64,000 nt of DNA, taken from assembly GCA_963841715.1 (NCBI GenBank), contig CAWJDP010000002.1:331731-395730 (forward strand), written 5' to 3'. A program made the position numbers and the translations under genes. Position 1 is the stretch's first letter, and every line of letters begins with the position of its first letter. Below the pieces are notes generated by a model, which worked only from the letters and a program-made list of their open reading frames with translations, was not told the DNA's origin and did not search any database. This document shows, piece after piece, positions 50,326-59,935 of this stretch. Source of the DNA: DASPWW01 sp963841715. GTDB lineage: Bacteria > Actinomycetota > Thermoleophilia > Solirubrobacterales > 70-9.

Positions 50326-53300
50326 ATGGCGGTACGGGTCGCGCCGGGACGAGCGGACACCGGGATCGAGGTCGAGAACCCGGCCACAGGGGAGACGGTC
50401 GCGACCGTCCCCTCGCTCAGCGCCGACGAGGTCTCGGCGCTCGCGGCCGCGGGCCGCGCCGCGCAGCCCGCCTGGGAGGAGGCCGGCTTCGAAGCACGCG
50501 GTGAGGTGCTGCTGAAGGCGCGGAGCTGGCTCGGCGCGAACATCGAGCGCGTCGTCGAAACGATCGTCTCCGAGACCGGCAAGAGCTGGGACGACGCCCA
50601 GTTCGCCGAGATCACCTACGGCGTCACCGCGCTCGAGTTCTGGGCCCGCAACGCCGCCGGCTACCTCGCCGACGAGGACGTCGAGACCGCGAGCGCGTTC
50701 GTGCGCGGCCGGCGGATGGTGCTGCGCTACGCGCCGGTTGGGCTCGTCGGCGTGATCGGTCCGTGGAACTACCCGCTCACGAACTCGTTTGGAGACTGCA
50801 TCCCGGCGCTCGCCGCTGGCAACGCCGTGATCCTGAAGCCGTCCGAGGTCACCCCGCTGACCTCGCTGCTGATGGCGGAGATGCTGACCGAGTGCGGAAT
50901 CCCCGACGCGGTGTTCCAGATCGCGACCGGCCGGGGCGACACCGGCGCGGCGCTGATCGACGAGGCGGACTTCATCCACTTCACGGGATCGGTCGCGACC
51001 GGCAAGAAGGTGATGGCGAAGGCGGCTGAGACGCTGACCCCGGTCGGGCTCGAGCTCGGCGGCAAGGACCCGATGATCGTGCTGGCCGACGCCGACCTCG
51101 AGCGCGCGGCGAACGCCGCCGTCAACTACGGGATCGGCAACTCCGGCCAGACCTGCATCTCGATCGAGCGGCTCTACGTCGAGGAGCCGGTCTACGACGA
51201 GTTCGTCGGCATGGTCACCGAGCGGGTCGCCGCGCTGCGCCAGGGCCGGCCCGCCGGGCCGGGCTCGGTCGACGTCGGCGCGATCACGTTCCCGAGCCAG
51301 CTCGACGTGATCGAGTCCCACGTCGCCGACGCGGTCGAGAAGGGCGCCACGATCGCGACCGGCGGCAAGCGCGGCGACGGGCCCGGGCGCTTCTTCGAGC
51401 CGACCGTGATCACCAATGTCGACCACTCGATGCTGTGCATGCAGGACGAGACGTTCGGCCCGACCCTCCCCGTGATGAAGGTCCGCGATGCCGAGCAGGC
51501 GCTCGAGCTCGCCAACGACGGCCGCTACGGGCTCGCGTCGTCGGTCTGGACCCGGGACACGGCGCGCGGCGAGGAGCTCGCCCGCCGGGTCGAGGCGGGG
51601 GCGTGCTGCGTCAACGACGCTCAGGTCAACTACGCGGCGCTCGAGCTGCCGATGGGCGGCTGGAAGAGCTCCGGCCTCGGCAGCCGCCACGGTGCCGACG
51701 GGATCCGCAAATACACGAAGCGCCAGTCGATCCTCGTCACGCCCTCGTACGCCCCGCCGCGCGAGCTCCACTACTTCCCGTTCAACCCCGTCTCGACGCT
51801 GACCGTGACCGAGGCGATCAAGTTCATGGCGACGAGCGAGCTGCTCAGCCCCGAACAGCGCAAGACGCTGACGAGCCTGTGCGACACGTACGTCCCGTCG
51901 CTGTCGCCACCGTCCGAAAACGGGGCCGGCGACCCGACCGGCTTCTGGGGGCGCGCCGCCTCGCACATCGGCGTCCCCGAGGGGATCGAGCAGGCACTGG
52001 CCCAGTCGGCGACCGAGGAGCAGGTCGCCGGGATCCGCGAGTTGCTCGACTCGCTGGCCGAGAATGGGCTCAACGAGGCTCCGCCGGAGGCCCGCGAGCA
52101 GATCGTGCACGCGTTCACCGACTCGGGGCCCGAGGCCCTCGCCGGGATGACCGCGCTGCGCGGGCTCACGTTCACGCTCTTCTACGCGCTCCCGGACCTC
52201 GGCACCGGCCGCAACCCCAACTGGGACGCGATCGGGTACCCGGGGCCGCAACGGGTTCCGCCCGACGTGCCGAAGCCGATCACGCCGCGCGTCCCCGAGG
52301 GCGCGGAGACGACGATCGAGGCCGACGTCTGCATCGTCGGCTCGGGCGCGGGCGGCGGCGTGATCGCGGGGACGCTCGCCGGGGCGGGCAAGCAGGTGTG
52401 CGTGGTCGAGATGGGCGGCTACTTCAACGAGGCCGACTTCAACCAGCTCGAGCTCCCGGCGTACCAGAGCACGTATTTGAACGGCGGCCCGTTCCCGACC
52501 GCCGAGGGCCAGATCACGGTCCAGGCCGGCTCGGCGCTGGGTGGCGGAACACTGATCAACTGGACGAACTCGCTGCGCACCCACCCCTGGGTGCGCGAGG
52601 AGTGGGCGCGCGACTACGGGCTCGAGGGCCTCGACGGCGCCGATTACGACGGTCACCTCGACGCGATCTTCGAGCGACTTCAGGTGAACAACGAATGCTC
52701 CGACCTCAACGGTCCGCACACGCGGCTCAAGGAGGCGTGCGAGGCGGGCGGGTTCGACTTCCGGCTCACCTACCGCAATGCCGACCGCGCCGGGTATGAC
52801 CCCGACGTCGCCGGCTACATGGGCTGGGGCGACGTCTCGGGCTCGAAGCAGTCGACGTCAAAGACCTACCTCGAGGACGCGCACGCGCGCGGTGCCGACG
52901 TCGTCGTCCAGTGCCGCGTCGGGAGGATCCTCGTCGAGGACGGGCGCGCCGCCGGGGTCGAGGGCACCTACGAGGGCGCCGACGGGACGGTCGCCAAGGT
53001 CGTCGTCCGCGCGCCACAGGTCGTCGTCGCCTGCGGGTCGATCGAGTCGCCTGCGCTGCTTTTGCGCTCGGGGATCGGCGGCGCCGCCGTCGGCGACTAC
53101 CTGCGCCTGCATCCGACGACCGCGGTCACCGGCGTCTACGCCGAGTCGCAGGAGTCATGGTGGGGCCCGCCGCAGGCGGCGATCTCCCACGAGTTCGCCG
53201 ACCTTGAGGACGGCTACGGGTTCCTGGTCGAGTGCGCCCACCACACCGTGGGGATCTCGGGCGCGGCGACGCCGTGGCGCTCGGGCCGCGACCACAAGCA

Positions 53301-53802
53301 GCTGATGAGCGACTTCGGGCGCGGCTCGGCGTTCATCAACCTGACCCGCGACCGCGGCCACGGCCGGGTGACGATCGACGCCGCCGGCAACGCGATCCCG
53401 CAGTACCCGCTCAGCGACGAGCTCGACATCAAGAACTTCCGCATCGGGCTCGAGCGGATCATGCGCATGCACAAGGACGCGGGCGCGGAGCGAATGATCT
53501 CGCTCGCGCGCAAGGACTCGATCTGGACCGAGGGCGAGGACTTCGAGGCGTTCGTCGAGCGGACACGCGACGGCTCGCTCGCGCCGCGCGAGCACGCGAT
53601 CTTCTCCGCCCACCAGATGGGCAGCTGCCGGATGGGCAACGACCCGAAGACGAGCGTCGCGAACCCCTGGGGTGAGCTCCACGACACCCCGGGCGTGTGG
53701 ATCGGCGATGCGAGCGCGTTCCCGACCTCGTCGGGCACGAACCCGATGATCACGATCATGGCGCTCGCCCACCGCACCGCCGGCGCGATCGCGGGCTCCT
53801 AG
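50326..53802 (+). CDS. Natural fusion: aldehyde dehydrogenase + GMC long-chain alcohol oxidase
   Basis: One uninterrupted 1158-codon frame. Residues about 1-480 are an NAD(P)-aldehyde dehydrogenase: GVIGPWNYPLTNSF, the general base E243 in LELGGKDP and nucleophile C277 in NSGQTCISIE are all present. Residues about 500-620 (LLSPEQRKTLTSLCDTYVPS) match the N-terminal part of long-chain alcohol oxidases. Residues about 660-1158 are a GMC flavoenzyme: VGSGAGGGVIAG at about 672-677, H1096 in HQMGSCRMG and N1139 in SSGTNPMITIMA. The oxidase would turn an alcohol into an aldehyde and the dehydrogenase would turn that into an acid. No frameshift or stop divides the halves. An 8-base leader to a -10 hexamer fixes the start. 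Confidence 0.9.
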   Translation: MAVRVAPGRADTGIEVENPATGETVATVPSLSADEVSALAAAGRAAQPAWEEAGFEARGEVLLKARSWLGANIERVVETIVSETGKSWDDAQFAEITYGVTALEFWARNAAGYLADEDVETASAFVRGRRMVLRYAPVGLVGVIGPWNYPLTNSFGDCIPALAAGNAVILKPSEVTPLTSLLMAEMLTECGIPDAVFQIATGRGDTGAALIDEADFIHFTGSVATGKKVMAKAAETLTPVGLELGGKDPMIVLADADLERAANAAVNYGIGNSGQTCISIERLYVEEPVYDEFVGMVTERVAALRQGRPAGPGSVDVGAITFPSQLDVIESHVADAVEKGATIATGGKRGDGPGRFFEPTVITNVDHSMLCMQDETFGPTLPVMKVRDAEQALELANDGRYGLASSVWTRDTARGEELARRVEAGACCVNDAQVNYAALELPMGGWKSSGLGSRHGADGIRKYTKRQSILVTPSYAPPRELHYFPFNPVSTLTVTEAIKFMATSELLSPEQRKTLTSLCDTYVPSLSPPSENGAGDPTGFWGRAASHIGVPEGIEQALAQSATEEQVAGIRELLDSLAENGLNEAPPEAREQIVHAFTDSGPEALAGMTALRGLTFTLFYALPDLGTGRNPNWDAIGYPGPQRVPPDVPKPITPRVPEGAETTIEADVCIVGSGAGGGVIAGTLAGAGKQVCVVEMGGYFNEADFNQLELPAYQSTYLNGGPFPTAEGQITVQAGSALGGGTLINWTNSLRTHPWVREEWARDYGLEGLDGADYDGHLDAIFERLQVNNECSDLNGPHTRLKEACEAGGFDFRLTYRNADRAGYDPDVAGYMGWGDVSGSKQSTSKTYLEDAHARGADVVVQCRVGRILVEDGRAAGVEGTYEGADGTVAKVVVRAPQVVVACGSIESPALLLRSGIGGAAVGDYLRLHPTTAVTGVYAESQESWWGPPQAAISHEFADLEDGYGFLVECAHHTVGISGAATPWRSGRDHKQLMSDFGRGSAFINLTRDRGHGRVTIDAAGNAIPQYPLSDELDIKNFRIGLERIMRMHKDAGAERMISLARKDSIWTEGEDFEAFVERTRDGSLAPREHAIFSAHQMGSCRMGNDPKTSVANPWGELHDTPGVWIGDASAFPTSSGTNPMITIMALAHRTAGAIAGS

Positions 53803-53957
53803 ACGACGCCGGGCGGACCAAGGAGGACTCCGAGGAGGAGGGGGAGGAGGAGGCCGCGCGAGCTGGTCTCCGCCGCGGCGATGCGATATGAATCCGCGCC
53901 AGTGCTGCGCGAACGGGACGAGGGAATCGCAGCAGGCCGGGCGGGAGCAGGGGTGGC

Positions 53958-56318
53958 ATGACGGCTCCGCTATACGCGCTCGGGCGGCTCGTGGCGAGGC
54001 GGGGGGTTTGGGTGGTCGGCGTCGCGATCGCGATCGCGATCGCGCTCGTCCTGTGGGCCAACTCGACCGGCCGGCCGACGAGCAACAACTCGACCGTCCC
54101 GGGCGCCGAGTCGACGCAGGCGACCAACTTCCTCGACAGGAAGCTTCCGACGTATGCGAACGGATCGGTGCCGATCGTGCTCAAGGCGCCAGGCGGGACG
54201 CTCGACAAGGGCTCGAACCGGACCGCCGTCGAGGACACGGTCAAGTCACTGAAGAAGAACCGCTACGTCGACAAGGTGATCGACCCGCTCTCCCAGGAGG
54301 GCTCGAGCCAGATCTCCAAGGACGGCAAGCTCGGCTACATCTCGCTGTTCCTGACGCTCGACTCCGGCGCCCTTCAGAGCGAGCAGGCGAACTCGATCTT
54401 CGACGATGCCGCCCCGGCGAAGCGCGCCGGGCTCGATCCCTCGGCGGGCGGCTATCTCGGCAGCACCCTCTCGCAGCCGAGCTCGCGGCTGAGCGAGATC
54501 GTCGGCGTCGTCGGCGCGATGGTCGTGCTGCTGATCGTGTTCGGGAGCTTCGTGGCGATGTCGATGCCGATCGCGACCGCGATCCTCGGGCTGCTCACCG
54601 GGCTCGCGGTGATCGGCCTCTTGGGCAACGTGTTCGACGTCCCCACGATCGCCGAGACGCTCGCGATCATGCTCGGGCTCGCGGTCGGAATCGACTACTC
54701 GCTTTTCATCGTCACGCGTCACCTCAGGCAGCTCGACGACGGCTACGAGCCGAAGGAGTCGGTCGCGCGCGCGGTCGCCACATCCGGCGGCGCGGTCGTG
54801 TTCGCCGGCAGCACCGTCGTGATCTCGCTGCTGTGCCTGTACTTCGGGGGCGTGCCGCTCGTTCGCGCCCTCGGCTACTCGGCCGCGATAGCGATCGCGT
54901 TCGTGATCCTCGGCGCGCTGGTAGTGCTCCCGGGTCTGCTCGGCGTGGCCGGAAAGCGGGTCCAGTCGCTGCGCCTGCCCTTCCTGTCGAGCGAGAAGCC
55001 CGCCGACGACGATCATCCGCACGGATGGATGCGCTTCGGGCAGCTCGTCGGAAGGCACCCGATAGCCGCGTCCGTCGGAGGGATCGTCGTTCTCGCCGTG
55101 ATCGCGATTCCGCTGTTCGGCATCCGCCTCGGTGCGCAGGACGACGGCCAGTTCCCGACCTCGACGACGCTGCGCCAGGCCTACCACGGCCTCACGAAGG
55201 GCTTCGGCGTCGGGTACAACGGGCCACTTCTCGTCTCGGTTGAGTTGGACCCCGCGGCGCAGCCCGACACCAAGAAGCTGGACCAGCTGAAGCAGAAGCA
55301 GGCCGTCGAGGAGCAGGCCGTGGCGCTCGGAGAGCAGCCGGCGCCGAGCCAGAAGCAGCAGCAGGAGACGCAGCAGGAGGAGGACTACCTCTCCTCGCCC
55401 GCGAGCGATTCGCGCCTCGTCGACCTCGAGGACGAGATCGGCAAGACGAAGATCGACGGCAAGAAGGCGGTCGACACGGTTTCGGTCGCCACGACGAACA
55501 AGTCCGGGACCGCGGCGGTGTTCACCGCCGTTCCGAAGTCCTCCCCGTCCGCCGAGAAGACCCAGAACCTCGTCGACAAGCTGCGCGACCAGGTGATCCC
55601 CGACTCGCTCAAGGGCACGAAGACGACCGCGCTCGTCGGCGGTACCACCGCCGCGAACATCGATCTCGCCACGAAGCTCGGCGACGCGCTGCCGGTGGTG
55701 ATCGGCGTGATCGTCGCGATCAGCTTCGTGCTCCTGACGCTCGCCTTCCGCGCCCTTGTCGTGTCGTCCGTCGCGGCACTTTTGAACCTGCTCGCGGTCG
55801 CCGCCGCTTACGGAGTCCTCACCGCGGTGTTCGAGAAGGGGTGGGGGGTGACGCTGCTCGGCCTCGACCACACGCTGCCGGTCGTCAGCTACGTGCCGCT
55901 GCTGATGTTTGCCGTCCTGTTCGGCCTCTCCACCGACTACACGGTGTTCCTGCTCACGCGGGTGAGCGAGGAGTACGGGCTCCACGGCGACCACCGCCGC
56001 GCGATCGTTCGCGGGCTCGGCCGCGCCTCACGCGTGATCGTCGCGGCCGCATCGATCATGGTGCTCGTGTTCGGGAGCTTCATCCTCAACGGCAATCCGA
56101 CCGTGAAGCAGTTCGGCGTTGGGTTCGCCGTCGCCGTGGCGATTGACGCGGCCGTCGTCTGCCTCGTGATGCCGTCGCTGCTGCTCTTGCTCGGGCGTGC
56201 CACCTGGTGGCTGCCGTCGTTCCTCGATCGGACGATTCCCAACCTGGGGATTGAGGGGGAGGAATACTTTCAGCGGCGGGACGCCGCGGTCAAAGCCGCA
56301 CCACGATCGCCGAGGTGA
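53958..56318 (+). CDS. MMPL family RND-type membrane transporter
   Basis: A 786-residue MMPL protein with two six-helix bundles. The Asp-Tyr motifs are in AIMLGLAVGIDYSLFIVTRH and FAVLFGLSTDYTVFLLTRVS. The second outside loop carries an unusual Gln/Glu-rich coiled stretch (around QLKQKQAVEEQAVALGEQ and QKQQQETQQEEDY). The protein at 19043-21154 is related in plan but clearly a different subgroup. An AGCAGGGGTGGC site precedes the ATG. Substrate unknown; lipids are usual for the family. Confidence 0.9.
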   Translation: MTAPLYALGRLVARRGVWVVGVAIAIAIALVLWANSTGRPTSNNSTVPGAESTQATNFLDRKLPTYANGSVPIVLKAPGGTLDKGSNRTAVEDTVKSLKKNRYVDKVIDPLSQEGSSQISKDGKLGYISLFLTLDSGALQSEQANSIFDDAAPAKRAGLDPSAGGYLGSTLSQPSSRLSEIVGVVGAMVVLLIVFGSFVAMSMPIATAILGLLTGLAVIGLLGNVFDVPTIAETLAIMLGLAVGIDYSLFIVTRHLRQLDDGYEPKESVARAVATSGGAVVFAGSTVVISLLCLYFGGVPLVRALGYSAAIAIAFVILGALVVLPGLLGVAGKRVQSLRLPFLSSEKPADDDHPHGWMRFGQLVGRHPIAASVGGIVVLAVIAIPLFGIRLGAQDDGQFPTSTTLRQAYHGLTKGFGVGYNGPLLVSVELDPAAQPDTKKLDQLKQKQAVEEQAVALGEQPAPSQKQQQETQQEEDYLSSPASDSRLVDLEDEIGKTKIDGKKAVDTVSVATTNKSGTAAVFTAVPKSSPSAEKTQNLVDKLRDQVIPDSLKGTKTTALVGGTTAANIDLATKLGDALPVVIGVIVAISFVLLTLAFRALVVSSVAALLNLLAVAAAYGVLTAVFEKGWGVTLLGLDHTLPVVSYVPLLMFAVLFGLSTDYTVFLLTRVSEEYGLHGDHRRAIVRGLGRASRVIVAAASIMVLVFGSFILNGNPTVKQFGVGFAVAVAIDAAVVCLVMPSLLLLLGRATWWLPSFLDRTIPNLGIEGEEYFQRRDAAVKAAPRSPR

Positions 56319-56913
56319 TCAGCTCGGCGAGCGGGCCGGTCGGGAAGCCGGCGATCTTCGCACCGCCGGAAACGACGACGACGCGGCCGTTCTCGCTCTT
56401 CAGCCCCATGTCGAGGTCTACGGGAATCGCCTTGTTCGCGGCCGAGACCTTGCCGGTGACGATCCCGAGCAGGGGGCTGACCGGGAGGCCGAGGCGGTCG
56501 GCGCCGTACTCGGTGATAGCGCTCCCGGTCGTTCGAGCGTGCGCGACGAGGTGGTAGGCTGCGCTTGAGCCGTCGCGTGTGAGCTTGAAGCTGGCGACGT
56601 CGAACGGCCCGGCCCGGAGGTCGGAGAGGTCGATGTCGACGTGATCGAAGCCGTCGAGATGCTCGAACACCTGCGGCTGCCGCTCGCCGACCTCGATGTC
56701 GAGCCCGTGTCCCCTGACGACGATCTTGTTCCCGTCGTCGAACAGCAGCCGCGCCGTCGGGAACGCGTCGAGCGTGACCTCGGCGGTGCCGCCGCCGCTC
56801 GTCAGCCGGCTCTCGACCCGATGCTCCTCGTAGGAGGCAAGGAAGAGCTGACTCGCGGCGGCCGCGAGCGCGATCAGCGCCGCGAGGCCGATCAGCAGGC
56901 GCCGGAGGCTCAG
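56290..56913 (-). CDS. LmeA-like (DUF2993) protein
   Basis: About 207 residues. One N-terminal membrane segment (RRLLIGLAALIALAAAASQL) is followed by the DUF2993 domain: VTLDAFPTARLLFDDGNKIV, a KLTRDGSSAAYHLVAHART stretch and KAIPVDLDMGLKSENGRVVV with a closing VSGGAKIAGFPTGPLAELI. In mycobacteria LmeA helps make lipomannan; here function is inferred only from the domain. The frame has no ATG, GTG or TTG before the membrane segment; the only candidate is CTG 56913, which overlaps the TGA of the upstream gene. The 3' end overlaps the end of the MMPL gene by 29 bases. Confidence 0.65.
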   Translation of the reverse strand: MSLRRLLIGLAALIALAAAASQLFLASYEEHRVESRLTSGGGTAEVTLDAFPTARLLFDDGNKIVVRGHGLDIEVGERQPQVFEHLDGFDHVDIDLSDLRAGPFDVASFKLTRDGSSAAYHLVAHARTTGSAITEYGADRLGLPVSPLLGIVTGKVSAANKAIPVDLDMGLKSENGRVVVVSGGAKIAGFPTGPLAELITSAIVVRL

Positions 56914-57695
56914 GCCGTCGGCGGCTCGGGGGCCGTCGTGGGCCCTGCGTCCTGCGGGGCGCTGGGTGCCGAGCTGCCCCCGCCGAGATCGAAGAACAGG
57001 ATCGAAGACACGAGCGCCGAGATCGGCGCGGCAATGATCGCCCCGATCGTTCCGAGGATCACGTTCCCGGCCTCGCCGATCGCGGTGCCGATCGCGCCGA
57101 AGATGAAGCCGATCACGAGCGCGATCAGGAACGCGATGACGATGACGCCGAAGACCGACCAGCCGTCGCCCCTGACGAGCTCACGGCTGCGGCCGAACGC
57201 TTCGATGATCCCGCGACGTTCGACGACGATCGCGGGCGCGGTGACGGCCCAGATCGTCAGCAGGATCAACCCGGGGACGATGATGAGGATGAAACCGATC
57301 ACGACCGCGATCCCCTTCAGGATCCCGTTCGCGATCAGGGGGAAGATCACCGGCGTCGCCGCGCCGAGCAGCTCGCCGATCGAGAAGTCGCGCTTGCCGT
57401 CGCGCACGTCCTGGACGAGCTTGACCACGAATCCCGTGTACAGCGCCGTCGCGGCGAGGTTGACGACTGAGCCCAGCAGCACGAGGACTAGGCTGCCCCT
57501 CGCAAGCAGCTCCTGAACCGCACCGGCGACGATGAAGACGACCGCGGCGGTCGCCAGCAGCGGGACGATGTGCGCCCCGTAGAGCGAGAACATCTGGCTG
57601 ATCACGCGCCCGACGTCGACGCGCTGCGGCGGTGGCGGCTGCACCGGGGGCGCGGCCGGCGGAGGTGGCGGGGGCGGTGCCTGCGAGGCCTCCAT
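56910..57695 (-). CDS. Multi-helix membrane protein (GPDPase membrane-domain-like)
   Basis: A 261-residue protein: a Pro-rich cytoplasmic start (PPPPPPPAAPPVQPPPP), five to six hydrophobic helices (around VPLLATAAVVFIVAGAV, AVVIGFILIIVPGLILLTIW, FGVIVIAFLIALVIGFIFGA) and a short Ser/Pro tail. The order VDVGRVISQMFSLYGAHIVP then IIEAFGRSRELVRGDGWSVF is shared with the gene at 41271-41993. Function unknown. It is translated ahead of the LmeA-like gene and probably with it. Confidence 0.65.
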   Translation of the reverse strand: MEASQAPPPPPPPAAPPVQPPPPQRVDVGRVISQMFSLYGAHIVPLLATAAVVFIVAGAVQELLARGSLVLVLLGSVVNLAATALYTGFVVKLVQDVRDGKRDFSIGELLGAATPVIFPLIANGILKGIAVVIGFILIIVPGLILLTIWAVTAPAIVVERRGIIEAFGRSRELVRGDGWSVFGVIVIAFLIALVIGFIFGAIGTAIGEAGNVILGTIGAIIAAPISALVSSILFFDLGGGSSAPSAPQDAGPTTAPEPPTA

Positions 57696-57703
57696 CGCCG
57701 CGC

Positions 57704-57709
57704 ATCCTA
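57704..57709 (-). promoter_or_regulatory. -10-like hexamer TAGGAT
   Basis: Minus-strand TAGGAT, 8 bases before the ATG at 57695. Confidence 0.45.
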
Positions 57710-57739
57710 ACCGCACCCGGGGTTTGTGTGAAGCTCATC

Positions 57740-57745
57740 TAGACT
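57740..57745 (+). promoter_or_regulatory. -10-like hexamer TAGACT for acetone carboxylase
   Basis: TAGACT, 8 bases before the ATG at 57754; it is divergent from the promoter at 57704-57709. Confidence 0.5.
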
Positions 57746-57753
57746 CGCCGCCG

Positions 57754-59932
57754 ATGCCCGAGGAGGAGCGGAGTCCGCGCGTGCTGGCGATCGACGCCGG
57801 AGGGACGATGACCGACACCTTCATCGTCGACGGCGCCGGCGTCGTTCGTCGTCGGCAAGGCGCAGACGACGCCGGAGGACGAGTCGATCGGGTTCATGAG
57901 CTCCTCGCGCGACGCGCTCGCGCAGTGGGACTCGACCCCCGAGCGGGCGTTCCCCGGGATCGTCTCCGGGATCTTCAGCGGCACGGCGATGCTGAACCGG
58001 CTGCTGTCGCGGACGGGCCGACGGATCGGCGCGATTGTCAGCTTCGGGCACGAGGACTACCTGCGGCTCGAGCGGGGGATCCAGACCTACCTCGGCTTCT
58101 CGTACGCGGACAAGCTCCACATCGCGACCCACCACCACAACGAGCCGATCGTGCCCCGCGAGCGGATCAGGGGCGTGCGCGGGCGGATCGACGTCTTCGG
58201 CGACGTCGTCCTGCCGCTGCGCGAGGAGGACGTCCGCGATGCCGCCGCCGTGCTGCTCGACGCGAGGGTGGAGGGGATCTGCGTCTCGCTGCTGTTCTCG
58301 TACCGCAACGCGGAGCACGAGCATCCGCGTCGGCGAGATCCTCGCCGAGGAGATGGAGTCGCGGGGGATGAACGGTGATGTGCCGGTGTTCCTCTCGTCC
58401 GAGCTGTATCCGATGCGGCGCGACTTCCCCGCCTCAACTCGACCCTGATCGAGGCCTACGCCGCGGAGCCCTCGCGCGGCACGCTGCAGCGCGGTGCGCG
58501 AGCGACCAAGGGCGAGGGCGCGGGCTTCGAGCTGCGGGTGATGGCGTCGCACGGCGGCACGATCTCGATCGAGGCGCGCGAGCTCGCGCGCACCCTCGTC
58601 TCGGGGCCGATCGGCGGCGTCGTCGGCGGCCACGCTGGCTCGCGCGAGCGGACTGGGGAGCGGAACGTGCTCTGCACCGACATCGGCGGGACCTCGTTCG
58701 ACATCGCGCTGATCACCGACGGGCGCTTCGAGATCACCCGACGCCCGACATCGCGCGATTCGTGCTCAACATGCCGCTCGTCAAGATCGACTCGATCGGC
58801 GCCGGCTGCGGGCTCGTTCGTGCGCGTCGAACCCGAACTCGGGCCGGCCGGAGCTCGGGCCGGACTCGGCGGGGGCGAAGATCGGCGTCTGCTGGCCGGA
58901 GGGCGGCGTCGACACGGTCTCGATCACCGACCTCAACCTCGTCCTCGGGCGCCTCAACCCCGACTACTTCCTCGGCGGCGAGGTCACGCTCGACCTCGAG
59001 CGCGCCAGGCCGAGGTCAAGCGCCAGGTCGCCGACCCGCTCGGACTTCCGGTGTCGAGCAGGCGGCCGCCGGCGTGATCGAGCTGTTCGAGCGACGCTGC
59101 GCAACGAGGCGGTCGGCCGCATCCTCGGCAAGGGCTACAGCCCCGCCGACTACACGCTGCTCTGCTACGGCGGCGGCGGGCCGCTGCACGTCGCCGGCTA
59201 CACCGAGGGCGTCGCCTACCGCGAGGTGCTGGTGCCCGGCGTGGGCGGCCGGGTTCTCGCGCCTTCGGCTGCGCGTGCGCCGAGTTCGAGTACCGCTTCG
59301 ACCGCCAGGTCGACCTGCCCGCTCCAGCCCGCCCAGGACGAGATGGAGAAGGCGCGGATGGGCGGCATGCTGACCCGGGCCTGGCGCGCGCTCGAGGACC
59401 GCGTCGCGCGACGAGTTCGCGAAGTCGGGCGATCGAGCGCGACGACGATCACCTTCACCCACATCGTGCGGATGCAGTACTTCGGCCAGCTCGGTCGACA
59501 TCGAGATCGACGCGCCGCACGCCGAGCGATCGAGGAGGCCGAGCGACGTCGACGATCTGATCGCGACGTTCGAGGACGACCTACGGCGAGGTGTACGCGC
59601 GCTCCGCCTCGCTCGCCTGAGCTCGGCTACCTGGTCGCGCACGCGATCGTCAAGGGCTCGGTCCCGAGGTCGAGAAGCCGGCGCTGCCGGCGACGCCGAC
59701 GAGCGCCTGGGGCACCGCCGGATCAAGAAGACGCGCGAGGCCTGCAGTGGGGCGAGGGCTACGTCGACCACCGACGATCTACGAGATGGACGACGTCCGC
59801 AAGCGGCAACTCGATCGAGGGCCCCGCGGTCTCGAGGCCGGTGGCGACGACGTTCCCGATCCCGCCGGACCGCCGAGCGCCTGGCTCGACGAGCACGGCA
59901 TCTTCCATCTGGAGACGAGCGAGGAGGGCTGA
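57754..59932 (+). CDS. acxA: Acetone carboxylase beta subunit (HyuA family), many frameshifts
   Basis: Pieced together across frames, the protein reads RVLAIDAGGTMTDTFIVDG, VVGKAQTTPEDESIGFMSSS, ERAFPGIVSGIFSGTAMLNR, RLERGIQTYLGFSYADKLHI, VRGRIDVFGDVVLPLREEDV, NVLCTDIGGTSFDIALITDG and KIGVCWPEGGVDTVSITDLN, ending AWLDEHGIFHLETSEEG. This is the ATP-binding hydantoinase/oxoprolinase A fold, and the opening and middle match the beta subunit of acetone carboxylase (acetone + CO2 + ATP to acetoacetate). The total span equals about 726 codons, near the normal beta size. Single-base insertions and deletions of both signs break the frame many times, probably from sequence error. Confidence 0.85.
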
Positions 59933-59935
59933 ACG

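Noticed and set aside
49717..52719. A 1000-codon minus-strand frame across the aldehyde dehydrogenase/oxidase fusion
   Set aside because: Composition is typical antisense shadow, and the sense strand has intact catalytic motifs throughout.
53803..53957. Possible small gene between the fusion gene and the MMPL transporter
   Set aside because: Only a purine-rich run (GAGGAGG repeats) and short frames without a plausible product.
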